This document shows, one piece after another, positions 33,900 through 41,554 of a stretch of DNA of 64,000 bases. Where the stretch lies: positions 2,542,001-2,606,000 of the forward strand of contig NC_015957.1 in NCBI RefSeq assembly GCF_000147815.2. The letters run 5' to 3'. Origin of the DNA: Streptomyces violaceusniger Tu 4113 (GTDB taxonomy: Bacteria; Actinomycetota; Actinomycetes; Streptomycetales; Streptomycetaceae). Below the pieces are notes generated by a model. The model did no database searches. It was not told where the DNA came from and saw only the letters and a list, made by a program, of their open reading frames with translations. Position 1 is the first letter of the stretch. Every line of letters begins with the position of its first letter. A program made the translations under genes and the position numbers.

Positions 33900-35074
33900 C
33901 GGGCCTCACCGCCGGAGCCGGAGGTGACCGCGGTGAAGGTGTCGCAGGCGATCCGCAGCCCGTCCGGGCGGAAGAAGCCGGTGAGGTTGTCGGCGGATTG
34001 CGCGGCCGCCTCTTCGGCGCGCGGGAACATGGGTGTCTCGTAGGCGTTCAGAGCCGTCTCCAGGTCGTTGTGGGTGGTGAGGGCGAGGGCGAGTTCCGCG
34101 CCGTCGAGCATGGCGAGGTTGGCGCCCGCCCCCGCGAAGGGGGACATCAGATGGGCGGCGTCGCCCACGAGCGTGACGCCGGGCGTCCGGTCCCAGCGAT
34201 GGCCGATGGGCAGGGCGTGGATGGGCCGGGGGACGAGCGGGCCGTCACTGTCGGCGATCAGGGCGCGCAGCCCCTCGTCCCAGTCGGGGAAGAGGTCCAG
34301 CAGCCGCTTCCTGGCCGCCACCGGGTCCGCCGGGTCGATCAGGCCCGAACGGCTCCACTCCTCCGGCGCCTTGGCCGCGGCGTAGACGCGGATGCGGTCG
34401 CCGCCGTTGCGCTGGGCGATCAGCCCCTTCTCGTCGGCCAGGGCGAACATCGTTCCCCGGCCGACGAGTTCGGCGACGGCGGGGTGCCGGGCGTCGACGT
34501 CGTGCAGCAGACAGTCCACGTACGAGACCCCCGAGTAGACCGGGTCGGCGTCGGACACCAGGGGCCGGACCCTGGACCACGCCCCGTCCGCGCCGACCAG
34601 CAGATCCGTCTCGACGGTCCGGCCGTCGGACAGGGTGAGCGTGGGCCGGCCCGCCACGCCGAGGGCGACCGCGCGCACCTTGTGGCCCCAGCGGACCGTC
34701 CCCTCGGGCAGCGAGCCCAGCAGCAGATCCCGCAGCGCCCTGCGGTCGATCTCGGGCCGCTCTTTTCCCTCGTCTCGCTCGCCCGGTTCCGGCGCGGGGC
34801 TGCGGAAGCCGACGGCGGCGTCCTTGTCGAGCAGCCGCAGCTCCCCGTCCTCGGGGCGGCTGAGCGGCCGGAACTCCTCCAGCAGACCGGCGTGCAGCAG
34901 CGCCCGCTGACCGGACTCGGGATCCAAGTCCAGCGAGCCGCCCTGGTCGCGTGCGGTCGCCGAGGCGTCCAGTTCGTAGACGGTCGAGGCGATGCCGTGG
35001 ACGTGCAGAACGCGCGCCAGCGTCAGCCCGCCAAGACCTCCTCCGACGATGGCGATACGAGGTGCTCCGGACAT
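33896..35074 (-). CDS. TetX-like FAD-dependent monooxygenase
   Basis: 392 residues: Rossmann motif IAIVGGGLGGLTLARVLHVH near 7-26, DQGGSLDLDPESGQ near 43, the DG motif LLVGADGAWSRVRPL near 158, and the GD motif VTLVGDAAHLMSPFAGAGAN near 293-312. This pattern fits group A flavin hydroxylases near TetX and aurachin-type enzymes. A polyaromatic or antibiotic substrate is possible. The ATG follows GGGAGG. It is probably repressed by the divergent TetR protein through the 15-bp repeats. Confidence 0.88.
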   Translation of the reverse strand: MSGAPRIAIVGGGLGGLTLARVLHVHGIASTVYELDASATARDQGGSLDLDPESGQRALLHAGLLEEFRPLSRPEDGELRLLDKDAAVGFRSPAPEPGERDEGKERPEIDRRALRDLLLGSLPEGTVRWGHKVRAVALGVAGRPTLTLSDGRTVETDLLVGADGAWSRVRPLVSDADPVYSGVSYVDCLLHDVDARHPAVAELVGRGTMFALADEKGLIAQRNGGDRIRVYAAAKAPEEWSRSGLIDPADPVAARKRLLDLFPDWDEGLRALIADSDGPLVPRPIHALPIGHRWDRTPGVTLVGDAAHLMSPFAGAGANLAMLDGAELALALTTHNDLETALNAYETPMFPRAEEAAAQSADNLTGFFRPDGLRIACDTFTAVTSGSGGEAR

Positions 35075-35137
35075 GGCAATGCCTCCCTGGTTCGGCGCTG
35101 GCTCGGCGCCGGTGCGCGGCGATGGGATGAGCGTAGG

Positions 35138-35212
35138 GTGACGAACACGTTCGTGGCAAACACGTTCGTGACGAACGCGTCTGTGACGAACACATCTGTG
35201 ACGAACGCGTTC
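35138..35212. promoter_or_regulatory. Five tandem 15-bp palindromic repeats, likely TetR operator array
   Basis: Units at 35138, 35153, 35168, 35183 and 35198 each read close to GTGACGAACACGTTC. Joined, they make overlapping palindromes of the form ACGAAC-nn-GTTCGT. The array sits between the FAD monooxygenase and TetR genes, ending 22 bases before the TetR ATG. Confidence 0.75.
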
Positions 35213-35233
35213 GCAGGCAGGTACGATGGCGCC

Positions 35234-35962
35234 ATGACAGCGCATCCCACCGCCCCGCGTAGCCGCCGGGAACGTCCGGCGAAACCGGCCCTGACCAGGG
35301 AAGGCATCATCGCCACCACGGTCGGACTCATGCGTGCCGAGGGCCTGGAGCGGGTCACGATGCGCCGCCTGGCCAAGGAGTTGGACACCGGGCCGGCCTC
35401 GCTCTACGTCTACGTCCGCAATATCGCCGAGCTGCATGCGGCGGTCCTGGACGAGCTTCTCGGCGAGGTCGACCTGAGCCCGGCCGGGGCGGGCGGCGAC
35501 TGGCACGACCGGCTGGTGCGGATCCTCACCTCGTACACCTCGGTACTGTTCGAGTACCCCGGCCTCGCCCAGTCCGCGCTGGTGGCCCGCCCCTTCGGGA
35601 AGCACTATCTGCGGCTGGTGGAGGCGCTGCTGACGCTGCTGGACGAGGGCGGCCTGGAGCCCGACCGGGCCGCGTGGCTGATCGACCTGCTGCTGCAGTA
35701 CGGCACCGCGACCGCGGCCGAGCACGCCCACCGGGTCCCCGGCGACACCCCCCAGGACCAGGCGGACTGGCAGGCGCTCGCCGCGGTGGTGCGGGACGTC
35801 TCACCGCGGACCCATCCGCATATCGCCGCGCTCGGCCCGCGGCTGCTGTCCGGGTCCCCGCAGGACCGGCTGGCCTGGGGTTTCGATGTCCTGATCGCCG
35901 GGGCGCGGCACACCCCGCTGCCGGAGGTGCTCTCCCCGTCCCCGGCGGACATCGGGGACTGA
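35234..35962 (+). CDS. TetR/AcrR-family regulator
   Basis: 242 residues. The N-terminal helix-turn-helix is GIIATTVGLMRAEGLERVTM to RRLAKELDTGPASLYVYV near 24-62. The C-terminal domain is TetR_C-like with the LAQSALVARPFGKHYLRLVE segment. It is divergent from the FAD monooxygenase and alpha/beta hydrolase operon, with a repeat array between, so local autoregulated repression is the likely job. The ligand is unknown, perhaps the monooxygenase substrate. Confidence 0.88.
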   Translation: MTAHPTAPRSRRERPAKPALTREGIIATTVGLMRAEGLERVTMRRLAKELDTGPASLYVYVRNIAELHAAVLDELLGEVDLSPAGAGGDWHDRLVRILTSYTSVLFEYPGLAQSALVARPFGKHYLRLVEALLTLLDEGGLEPDRAAWLIDLLLQYGTATAAEHAHRVPGDTPQDQADWQALAAVVRDVSPRTHPHIAALGPRLLSGSPQDRLAWGFDVLIAGARHTPLPEVLSPSPADIGD

Positions 35963-35968
35963 ACGGTG

Positions 35969-36082
35969 GCGCCGAGGGGCCTGAGACGGGGCGCTCGGGG
36001 GACTGAGGCGGCGGCGCCCAGGGCACTGAAGCGGCGGCGCCCAGCGGACTGAGGCGGCGGCGCCCAGGGGACTGGAGCGGCG
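35969..36082. repeat. 23-bp tandem repeats downstream of tetR
   Basis: Units at 35991, 36014, 36037 and 36060 follow GCGCCCAGGGGACTGAGGCG. A diverged 22-bp copy starts at 35969. They fill the gap between the TetR stop and the convergent lipoprotein stop. Confidence 0.85.
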
Positions 36083-36086
36083 ACGC

Positions 36087-36833
36087 TCAGCCGCGCCCGG
36101 CGGGCCGCTCGCCGGTTGTGAGCCGGGCGATGTTGGACCGCTCGCCGTAGGTCACGGGCCGGACCCGGTAGGAGGCCCGCTTCTCGTTCGGCAGGGTGAT
36201 CAGCCCGAAGGAGTTGATGTCCGGGTCGAGCACGGCGACCGGACGGAAGGAGCCGCCGCCCCGCGGCCGGTTCTCCAGCAGATAGTCCCGCTCGCCCTCT
36301 GCGTGGTCGGTCCAGGTGAACCGGATGCCGTTGGCGTGCATGATCTTCGCGCGCAGATCGGTCGGCGTCGCGGCGGGCCGCCGGGCGGGGCTGGTGCGGA
36401 CACCGGCCCGCCGGATGGTGCGCGGCGGCGCCCAATCGTGCTCCTGGCGCTGTTCCGCCTTGGTGAACGACCCCTTCGGCAGCGTGACGTCCACCGGCCG
36501 GGACGCGGGTCCGTAGTACGGCCGCAGCCGGTAGTAGAAGTGGGTCTCCGGTATCAGATCCGGGTGCCGGTACGTGGTCTGGCCGAGCGGCGCGTAGGTG
36601 AGGATCGTCCAGGGCCCCCGGGGCTCGGTGGCGAACTCCACGATCCGTCCCGCGGCGCCCGGAGCCTTCCCGTGCCAGCTCAGCTTCGCGTCGACGGGGG
36701 AGACCCGGGTGACGATGAGCACGGTGCCGGTCCGGGGTTCCCGGGGAGCTTCCGGGGATGCGCACCCGCTGACTCCGGAAAGCCCGGCGACGGCGAGAAC
36801 CGCCGCCGCCAGGGCGCGTACCGAGCCGCTCAC
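36087..36833 (-). CDS. Lipoprotein with fibronectin type III-like domains
   Basis: 248 residues from the GTG at 36833 (VSGSVRALAAAVLAV). Lipobox GVSGC near residue 24 marks it as an exported lipoprotein. Two beta-sandwich segments follow: PVDAKLSWHGKAPGAAGRI to THFYYRLRPYYGPASRPVDV and GIRFTWTDHAEGERDYLLEN to RVRPVTYGERSNIARL, each with the W...Y/R...RV pattern of FnIII. The start overlaps the upstream jelly-roll gene stop (GTGA). It is probably the surface-held part of a polysaccharide-acting set. Confidence 0.75.
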   Translation of the reverse strand: MSGSVRALAAAVLAVAGLSGVSGCASPEAPREPRTGTVLIVTRVSPVDAKLSWHGKAPGAAGRIVEFATEPRGPWTILTYAPLGQTTYRHPDLIPETHFYYRLRPYYGPASRPVDVTLPKGSFTKAEQRQEHDWAPPRTIRRAGVRTSPARRPAATPTDLRAKIMHANGIRFTWTDHAEGERDYLLENRPRGGGSFRPVAVLDPDINSFGLITLPNEKRASYRVRPVTYGERSNIARLTTGERPAGRG

Positions 36834-37438
36834 TTGCGCCAGAACTTGACGTTGCTCCACACCACGGTGGCGGGGCCGTTGCCGCTGCCGGTGCGGTACG
36901 CCCCGAACTTGTCGTAGAAACTGCCGCCGGGGCTGTCCACGGTGTGCTTGAGCGAGCCGTTGATGTACGTACGGTGCTCCTTGCCCACCTCGTGCACCGT
37001 ATTGACGCGCACCGTGGCCCCGACCGTCCCCGCGTTGGACAGGGTGTCCCCGCCGTGCACGGCGTACAGCCGCCCGCCCCGCTCGACCGCGAGCATGAAG
37101 TACGGACCGGCGTCGCCGTCGGTGTCGTTGAACGTCTGTTTCAGGCTGATCCGGGTGCCGCCCATGCTGGTGACCCGGAAGTATCCCTCGAACTGGTGGG
37201 TTCCCCCGTTGTAGGTGTCATAGCGCCGCTCGGCCCGCTGGTCCCCGCTCGCGGTGGAGCAGGTGAGGGTGAAGGTGAGGTTGTCGACCTGCCCGCACCC
37301 CCGCTCCTGCACCTTGAACCCCGGCGACTCGGACGACCAGCCGCCCGGTTCGACCTCGGCGTGCGCGGCGCCCGAAGCCGCCAGCAGCAGTCCGCAGGCG
37401 GCCGAGATTCCGGCAATGACGCGGTATTTGATGGACAC
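36830..37438 (-). CDS. Secreted jelly-roll, polysaccharide-lyase-like protein
   Basis: 202 residues. The signal peptide runs to about residue 27 (LLLAASGAAHA|EV). The mature protein has QRAERRYDTYNGGTHQFEGY near 66-85, VNTVHEVGKEHRTYINGSLK near 148 and ends FGAYRTGSGNGPATVVWSNV-KFWRK. The YIN/GxYR/W-strand ending is shared with the next gene upstream and with heparin-lyase/PL20-type concanavalin-like domains. Catalysis is unproven. It lies 13 bases after the first gene of the operon and overlaps the lipoprotein gene. Confidence 0.65.
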   Translation of the reverse strand: MSIKYRVIAGISAACGLLLAASGAAHAEVEPGGWSSESPGFKVQERGCGQVDNLTFTLTCSTASGDQRAERRYDTYNGGTHQFEGYFRVTSMGGTRISLKQTFNDTDGDAGPYFMLAVERGGRLYAVHGGDTLSNAGTVGATVRVNTVHEVGKEHRTYINGSLKHTVDSPGGSFYDKFGAYRTGSGNGPATVVWSNVKFWRK

Positions 37439-37450
37439 CGTCCGACTCCT

Positions 37451-38167
37451 CTACTTGACCCAATAGCGGATGTTGCGGAACCGGGCCTCGGCCCGGCCGT
37501 TGCCGTGGTGATAGACGCCGTTCTTGAAGTGGCGGGTCGCCGGGCCCCGGTCGTCGACCGTCAGCACCGGTTTGTCGTCGGCGTAGACCTGGATCTTTCC
37601 GGTGCCCGCGTTGTGGGCCACCTTTAGGTTCCACCACTTGTTGTAGATACCGGACTTGATGACGGTGTCCGTATAGCGCCTGAGCGTTCCGCCGTTCTCG
37701 CTGGACGCCCGGAACATGATGTCGGTGGCCGGTGTGCCGCTCGGGTGCTTGACCCGCAGGATCTGCATGATGTCGGCGCCGTTCGTACCGGACGGCACAT
37801 ACACATCGGCGTCCCACATGTGCTGCCCCGAGGTGTACTCCTGCTGCCACCGCATTTCGGTGCGCGGATCGGTGCTGCTGCCCTCTTCGAGCGGCTCATC
37901 GGTGGAATTCACCCACATCGTGTGGGTCTTCGAGCCCGAGTCGTAGCGGTAGCGCTCACTCAGGTCGAGATTCCACGGCTTGTGCATCGAGTATGTGAAC
38001 GACGTCTGCGTCCATCCGTCCGTCGGTGACGCCGCGGCTTCCTTCGCCGTGGCCGTCCCTCCGGACGCGACCCCCGCCGTCAGGATGCCCATGAGTGCGG
38101 CGACGGCCATGGCCGTCCTGGTGTGTGGGGAGCGTCTGGCGCGTCTGGTGGTGCGTAACGCGGGCAT
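37451..38167 (-). CDS. Secreted jelly-roll, polysaccharide-lyase-like protein; first gene of a dre-controlled operon
   Basis: 238 residues from the ATG at 38167 (GGAGG nine bases upstream). An Arg-rich N-region precedes a hydrophobic core (TAMAVAALMGILTAGVASGG), a Tat-like or long Sec signal. The mature part has SSTDPRTEMRWQQEYTSGQH near 95-114, DADVYVPSGTNGADIMQIL, YNKWWNLKVAHNAGTGKIQV near 173 and ends RHFKNGVYHHGNGRAEARFR-NIRYWVK. RTEMRW resembles the R-x-E motif of alginate and glucuronan lyases (PL7/PL20). A perfect DasR dre core lies 42 bases upstream. Confidence 0.7.
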   Translation of the reverse strand: MPALRTTRRARRSPHTRTAMAVAALMGILTAGVASGGTATAKEAAASPTDGWTQTSFTYSMHKPWNLDLSERYRYDSGSKTHTMWVNSTDEPLEEGSSTDPRTEMRWQQEYTSGQHMWDADVYVPSGTNGADIMQILRVKHPSGTPATDIMFRASSENGGTLRRYTDTVIKSGIYNKWWNLKVAHNAGTGKIQVYADDKPVLTVDDRGPATRHFKNGVYHHGNGRAEARFRNIRYWVK

Positions 38168-38208
38168 ATGGGCCCACCTCCGGTCCGTTCCGTTCCCTGG
38201 ATGGATCA

Positions 38209-38220
38209 TGGTCTAGACCA
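38209..38220. promoter_or_regulatory. DasR dre operator core
   Basis: TGGTCTAGACCA, a perfect 12-bp palindrome and the exact core of the DasR-responsive element (ACTGGTCTAGACCACT). It lies 42 bases upstream of the secreted operon's first ATG. A TTGACT on the minus strand at about 38223-38228 could be the -35. DasR releases DNA when glucosamine-6-phosphate-type ligands rise. Confidence 0.85.
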
Positions 38221-38293
38221 AGAGTCAACGTAGGGCAAGGATCATGGCGTGTCCATATCAATGAACGGAATTCACGACTGTGGGTCGGCGGGA

Positions 38294-38790
38294 TCAACTC
38301 CGCCGCAGCGCCTGCACCATGACCAGCTCCCTGGTCACGCCGTCGGCGAGGAGATCCCCCGGCTCCTGCGTGGCGACGAAACCGTGCCGCTCGTAGAGGG
38401 CGATCGCCGGGGCGTTGCCCGGGAGTACCGCGATACCGCGAGCCGCAGCGCCGTGGCGCCCGCCCGCAGCGCCCAGGTCCCGACCGCCGCGATCAGCCGG
38501 TCGCCCACGCCATGGCCGCGCGCCTCGGGGCTGACCCAGACGGACCTCAGCTCCGGCGGCCCGCCGTCCCCGGGCAGGCCGCCCGCCATTCCGACGGCCC
38601 GGCCGTCCAGCAGGGCGACGACGTGGTGGGCGCCCGGCGTCTCCAGCCGGGCGCGCCACCGCTCCTCCCCGCCGCGGGGCCAGTCGGCGAGCCGGGACGT
38701 GAAGGCGTGCGGCGCCTCGGCCGGCGCCGCCCGGCGGACGTCCCGCCACAGCGGCCAGTCGTCCCTCGTAACCACCCGCAGATCCACCAT
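38294..38790 (-). pseudogene. GNAT acetyltransferase broken by an 8-bp duplication
   Basis: From the ATG at 38790 the frame gives the GNAT core: WPLWRDVRRAAPAEAPHAFT, then ELRSVWVSPEARGHGVGDRL near 81-100 (acetyl-CoA loop), ending in ALRLAV. It then slips into YSRATPRRS. The adjoining frame supplies the expected tail: VLPGNAPAIALYERHGF and ELVMVQALRRS, ending at 38294. TACCGCGA occurs twice in a row at 38426-38441; removing one copy restores RLAVLPGNAP exactly. It is therefore a recent inactivation, a reversible switch or a sequencing slip. Confidence 0.85.
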
Positions 38791-39034
38791 GCGGCCAGGT
38801 CTCCCGCATCACCGATTGCCGCCGATCGCCGTCGCGTACCGCCGATTCCGAGGGGAGATGGCCGGGTTCAGACCGCTGTGCCATGCTTTGAGGAAAGGCG
38901 CCCACCCTTTCGAGGGGGCGCGGCAGCGAAGGCCCCGCCGGTGGTCGTGACCGGTCGCCGCGCGAAGGCCGATCAAGGGCCCGGGTACGCCCACAAGACC
39001 GGCGGTCCGCGCACGGAGGCGGTGCAGGCGTGCT

Positions 39035-41554
39035 GTGACCGGGCATGTGCTGACGTTCACGGGGACCGCGCTGGTGGCTGTCTATGTGCTGGACGCGGAA
39101 GGTGCCGAGCTGCGGTTGGCCGAAACGGTGCGCAACGCCGGGCGGTCGTACGCGCTGCCGGCCCGCTACCCGCTCTCCGGGCGCTCGCCCGTCACCGACG
39201 CCTTCCATGACGGCCGCCCCCTGTGGCTGACCCCCACCGAACTCGCCGCCTACGGCCCCACCGGCCCCACCACCCCGGAAACCCCCACCACACCCGGCGT
39301 CTCGCTGGGGGTGCTGCCGCTCGGCGGGGACGGCAAGGGGCTGGGGTGTCTGGTGGTCGTGGACGAGGCACCCGACGGCATCGACGCCGACCGCCGGGGC
39401 TTCATCGAGCTCTACGCCCACCACGTGGCCGCCGGGATCGAGGCGGCCGGGCCGCAGGCGCTCACCCAGCCGCATCCCGACCTCCCCGGCCCCACCCTGG
39501 ACCGGCTGCGGGTCGGTTCGTTCGTGCTGCACCTCGGCAGTGGGCGGATGACCGCCGACACCCAGGTGCTCGAGCTCTTCGGCATCGCGGGGGAGGACTT
39601 CGACGGACGGGTGGAGACCCTGCTGACGGTCGCCGTCCCGGACGACGTGCCCGCCCTGATGTCGGTCCTGGAGCCCGACGTGCTGACCTCCGGCACCGCG
39701 CAGCTCGAGTTCCGGATCCGCCGGCCCAACGGTGAGCTGCGCTGGCTGGGCCTGCGCGCCCGGGTCGAGACGGGCCCGGACGGCACGCCCCGGCGCATGC
39801 TCGGCGTGGTCGCGGAGACCTCGTACCTGCGGCCCCGCGCCGACGAGGTGTCCCTGGTGCAGCGGCTGTCCGCCGCCCTGGCCGGGGCCACGACCGTCCG
39901 GGACGTGGGCCGGGCCGTGGTCGGCGCGCTGCGCGATCCGCTCGGGGCGGGCCGGGTGGCGGTCGCCGAGGTCCAGGCCGATCAGTTGGTGGTCGGCGTC
40001 CTCTCGCCCGCCGAGCCCGCCGCCTGGCCAGAGGTGTGGCGGTCCGCCTGGCGGTCCGAATGGCCCGAGCCGCCGAGCCATGCCCTCCCCACGCTGGCGG
40101 AGGCGCTGCGGGAGGGCCAGGTCAGCATCTGGCCCGAAGGCTCCGCCCTCGAACCCGGACTCGCCGGTATCGGCCCCGGCGGCCTCGCCGTACTCCCGCT
40201 CCCGGCGGACGGCCGGATCGTCGGGGTGTGCCTGATCGGCTGGGAGCGGCGGCATGAGTTCGGCCCGGAGGAGCGCTCGCTGCTGACCGCCACCGCCGGT
40301 CTGGTGGGGCAGGCCCTGGTGCGCGCGCACGCCCTCGACGCCGAGCACGAGCTGGCCACCATGCTCCAGCGCAGCCTGCTGCCGCGGAAGCTGCCGGAGC
40401 TGCCCGGAGGGGTGGCCGTCACCCGCTATCTGCCCGCGACGATGGGCCTGGAGGTGGGCGGCGACTGGTACGACGTGATCCCGCTGGCCGACGGCCATGT
40501 GGCCCTGGTCATCGGGGATGTGCAGGGCCACAGCGCCGCGGCCGCCACCATCATGGGCCAGATGCGCACCGCCATCCGGGCCTACGCCGTGGAGGGCCAT
40601 CCGCCCGATGTGGTCGTGGCGCACGCCAACCGCCTGCTCGTCGGCATGGAGACCGACCTCTTCGCCACCTGCTGCTACGCCGACCTCGACATGGAGGAGG
40701 GCGAGGCGTGGTTCGTCCGGGCCGGACACATCCAGCCGCTGCTGCGCCACCCGGACGGCACCACCGAGGAGCTCGATGTCGAGGGCGGCCCGCCGCTGGG
40801 CGTGGTCGCGGACGCCGAGTTCCCGATGACCGCGGCCGGGCTGTCCTCCGGCACCCTGCTCGCCCTGGTCACCGACGGCCTGGTCGAGTCCGCCCGGCTC
40901 GACTTGGACGAAGGGGTGCGCCGGGCGCGCCAGGCGCTCGCCCGCGCCGACCCGGCCGACCCCGGCGGGGTGGCGGACGAGCTGCTCGGCGGACACAGCC
41001 GCCGGGACGACGATGTGGCGCTGCTGTTGCTGCGCTACGACGGGATGCGGGTGCGGCCCACCCGGGCGAGCTGGACGGTGTGGCGGCTGCCCGACGCCGT
41101 GATGCACGCCCGCCGCTTCACCGCCCGCACCCTGCGCAACTGGGGCCTGCCGGACGAGCTGGACGTGGCGCTGCTGGTCACCTCCGAGCTGGTCACCAAC
41201 GCCCTGGTGCACACCCGGGGCGAGGTGCGGCTGAATCTGACGCTGACCGCGGACCGGCTGCGGATCGCGGTCAACGACCCCTCGCCGCGCACCCCCGTCA
41301 AACCGGCGACCGTGGACTGGGAGGCGACCGGCGGGCGGGGGCTGCTGCTCATCGAGGCCATGTCGCAGACCTGGGGCTCGGTGCCGCTGAGCGGGGGCAA
41401 GCAGGTCTGGGGTGAGCTCTCCCTGTCGTCCCCGCGGGAGGAGCCCCCAAGCGGGCCGCCCCCGGAGGAGCCGCCGGAAGGACCGACCGACGCGGAAGAC
41501 GAACCGTGGACGCGGGGGGCGAGGGGGAGGAGAGGGAGGAGGGCAAGGCGATGA
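39035..41554 (+). CDS. GAF-PAS-GAF-PP2C (SpoIIE) phosphatase with C-terminal RsbW-like ATPase
   Basis: 839 residues. Order: GAF (1-140), PAS (about 160-265: FGIAGEDFDGRVETLL), GAF (about 275-430), PP2C phosphatase (about 435-665: MLQRSLLPRKLPELPGGVAV, GGDWYDVIPLADGHVALVIG, LVTDGLVESAR, RRDDDVALLLL) and HATPase (about 690-805: VTSELVTNALVHTRGEVRLN, GGRGLLLIEAMS). Such proteins tune anti-sigma/anti-anti-sigma switches. The GTG start at 39035 leaves the first GAF short, and the ribosome site is far, so the N-terminus may be mis-set. The stop overlaps the sugar-binding protein start (ATGA). Confidence 0.88.
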   Translation: MTGHVLTFTGTALVAVYVLDAEGAELRLAETVRNAGRSYALPARYPLSGRSPVTDAFHDGRPLWLTPTELAAYGPTGPTTPETPTTPGVSLGVLPLGGDGKGLGCLVVVDEAPDGIDADRRGFIELYAHHVAAGIEAAGPQALTQPHPDLPGPTLDRLRVGSFVLHLGSGRMTADTQVLELFGIAGEDFDGRVETLLTVAVPDDVPALMSVLEPDVLTSGTAQLEFRIRRPNGELRWLGLRARVETGPDGTPRRMLGVVAETSYLRPRADEVSLVQRLSAALAGATTVRDVGRAVVGALRDPLGAGRVAVAEVQADQLVVGVLSPAEPAAWPEVWRSAWRSEWPEPPSHALPTLAEALREGQVSIWPEGSALEPGLAGIGPGGLAVLPLPADGRIVGVCLIGWERRHEFGPEERSLLTATAGLVGQALVRAHALDAEHELATMLQRSLLPRKLPELPGGVAVTRYLPATMGLEVGGDWYDVIPLADGHVALVIGDVQGHSAAAATIMGQMRTAIRAYAVEGHPPDVVVAHANRLLVGMETDLFATCCYADLDMEEGEAWFVRAGHIQPLLRHPDGTTEELDVEGGPPLGVVADAEFPMTAAGLSSGTLLALVTDGLVESARLDLDEGVRRARQALARADPADPGGVADELLGGHSRRDDDVALLLLRYDGMRVRPTRASWTVWRLPDAVMHARRFTARTLRNWGLPDELDVALLVTSELVTNALVHTRGEVRLNLTLTADRLRIAVNDPSPRTPVKPATVDWEATGGRGLLLIEAMSQTWGSVPLSGGKQVWGELSLSSPREEPPSGPPPEEPPEGPTDAEDEPWTRGARGRRGRRARR

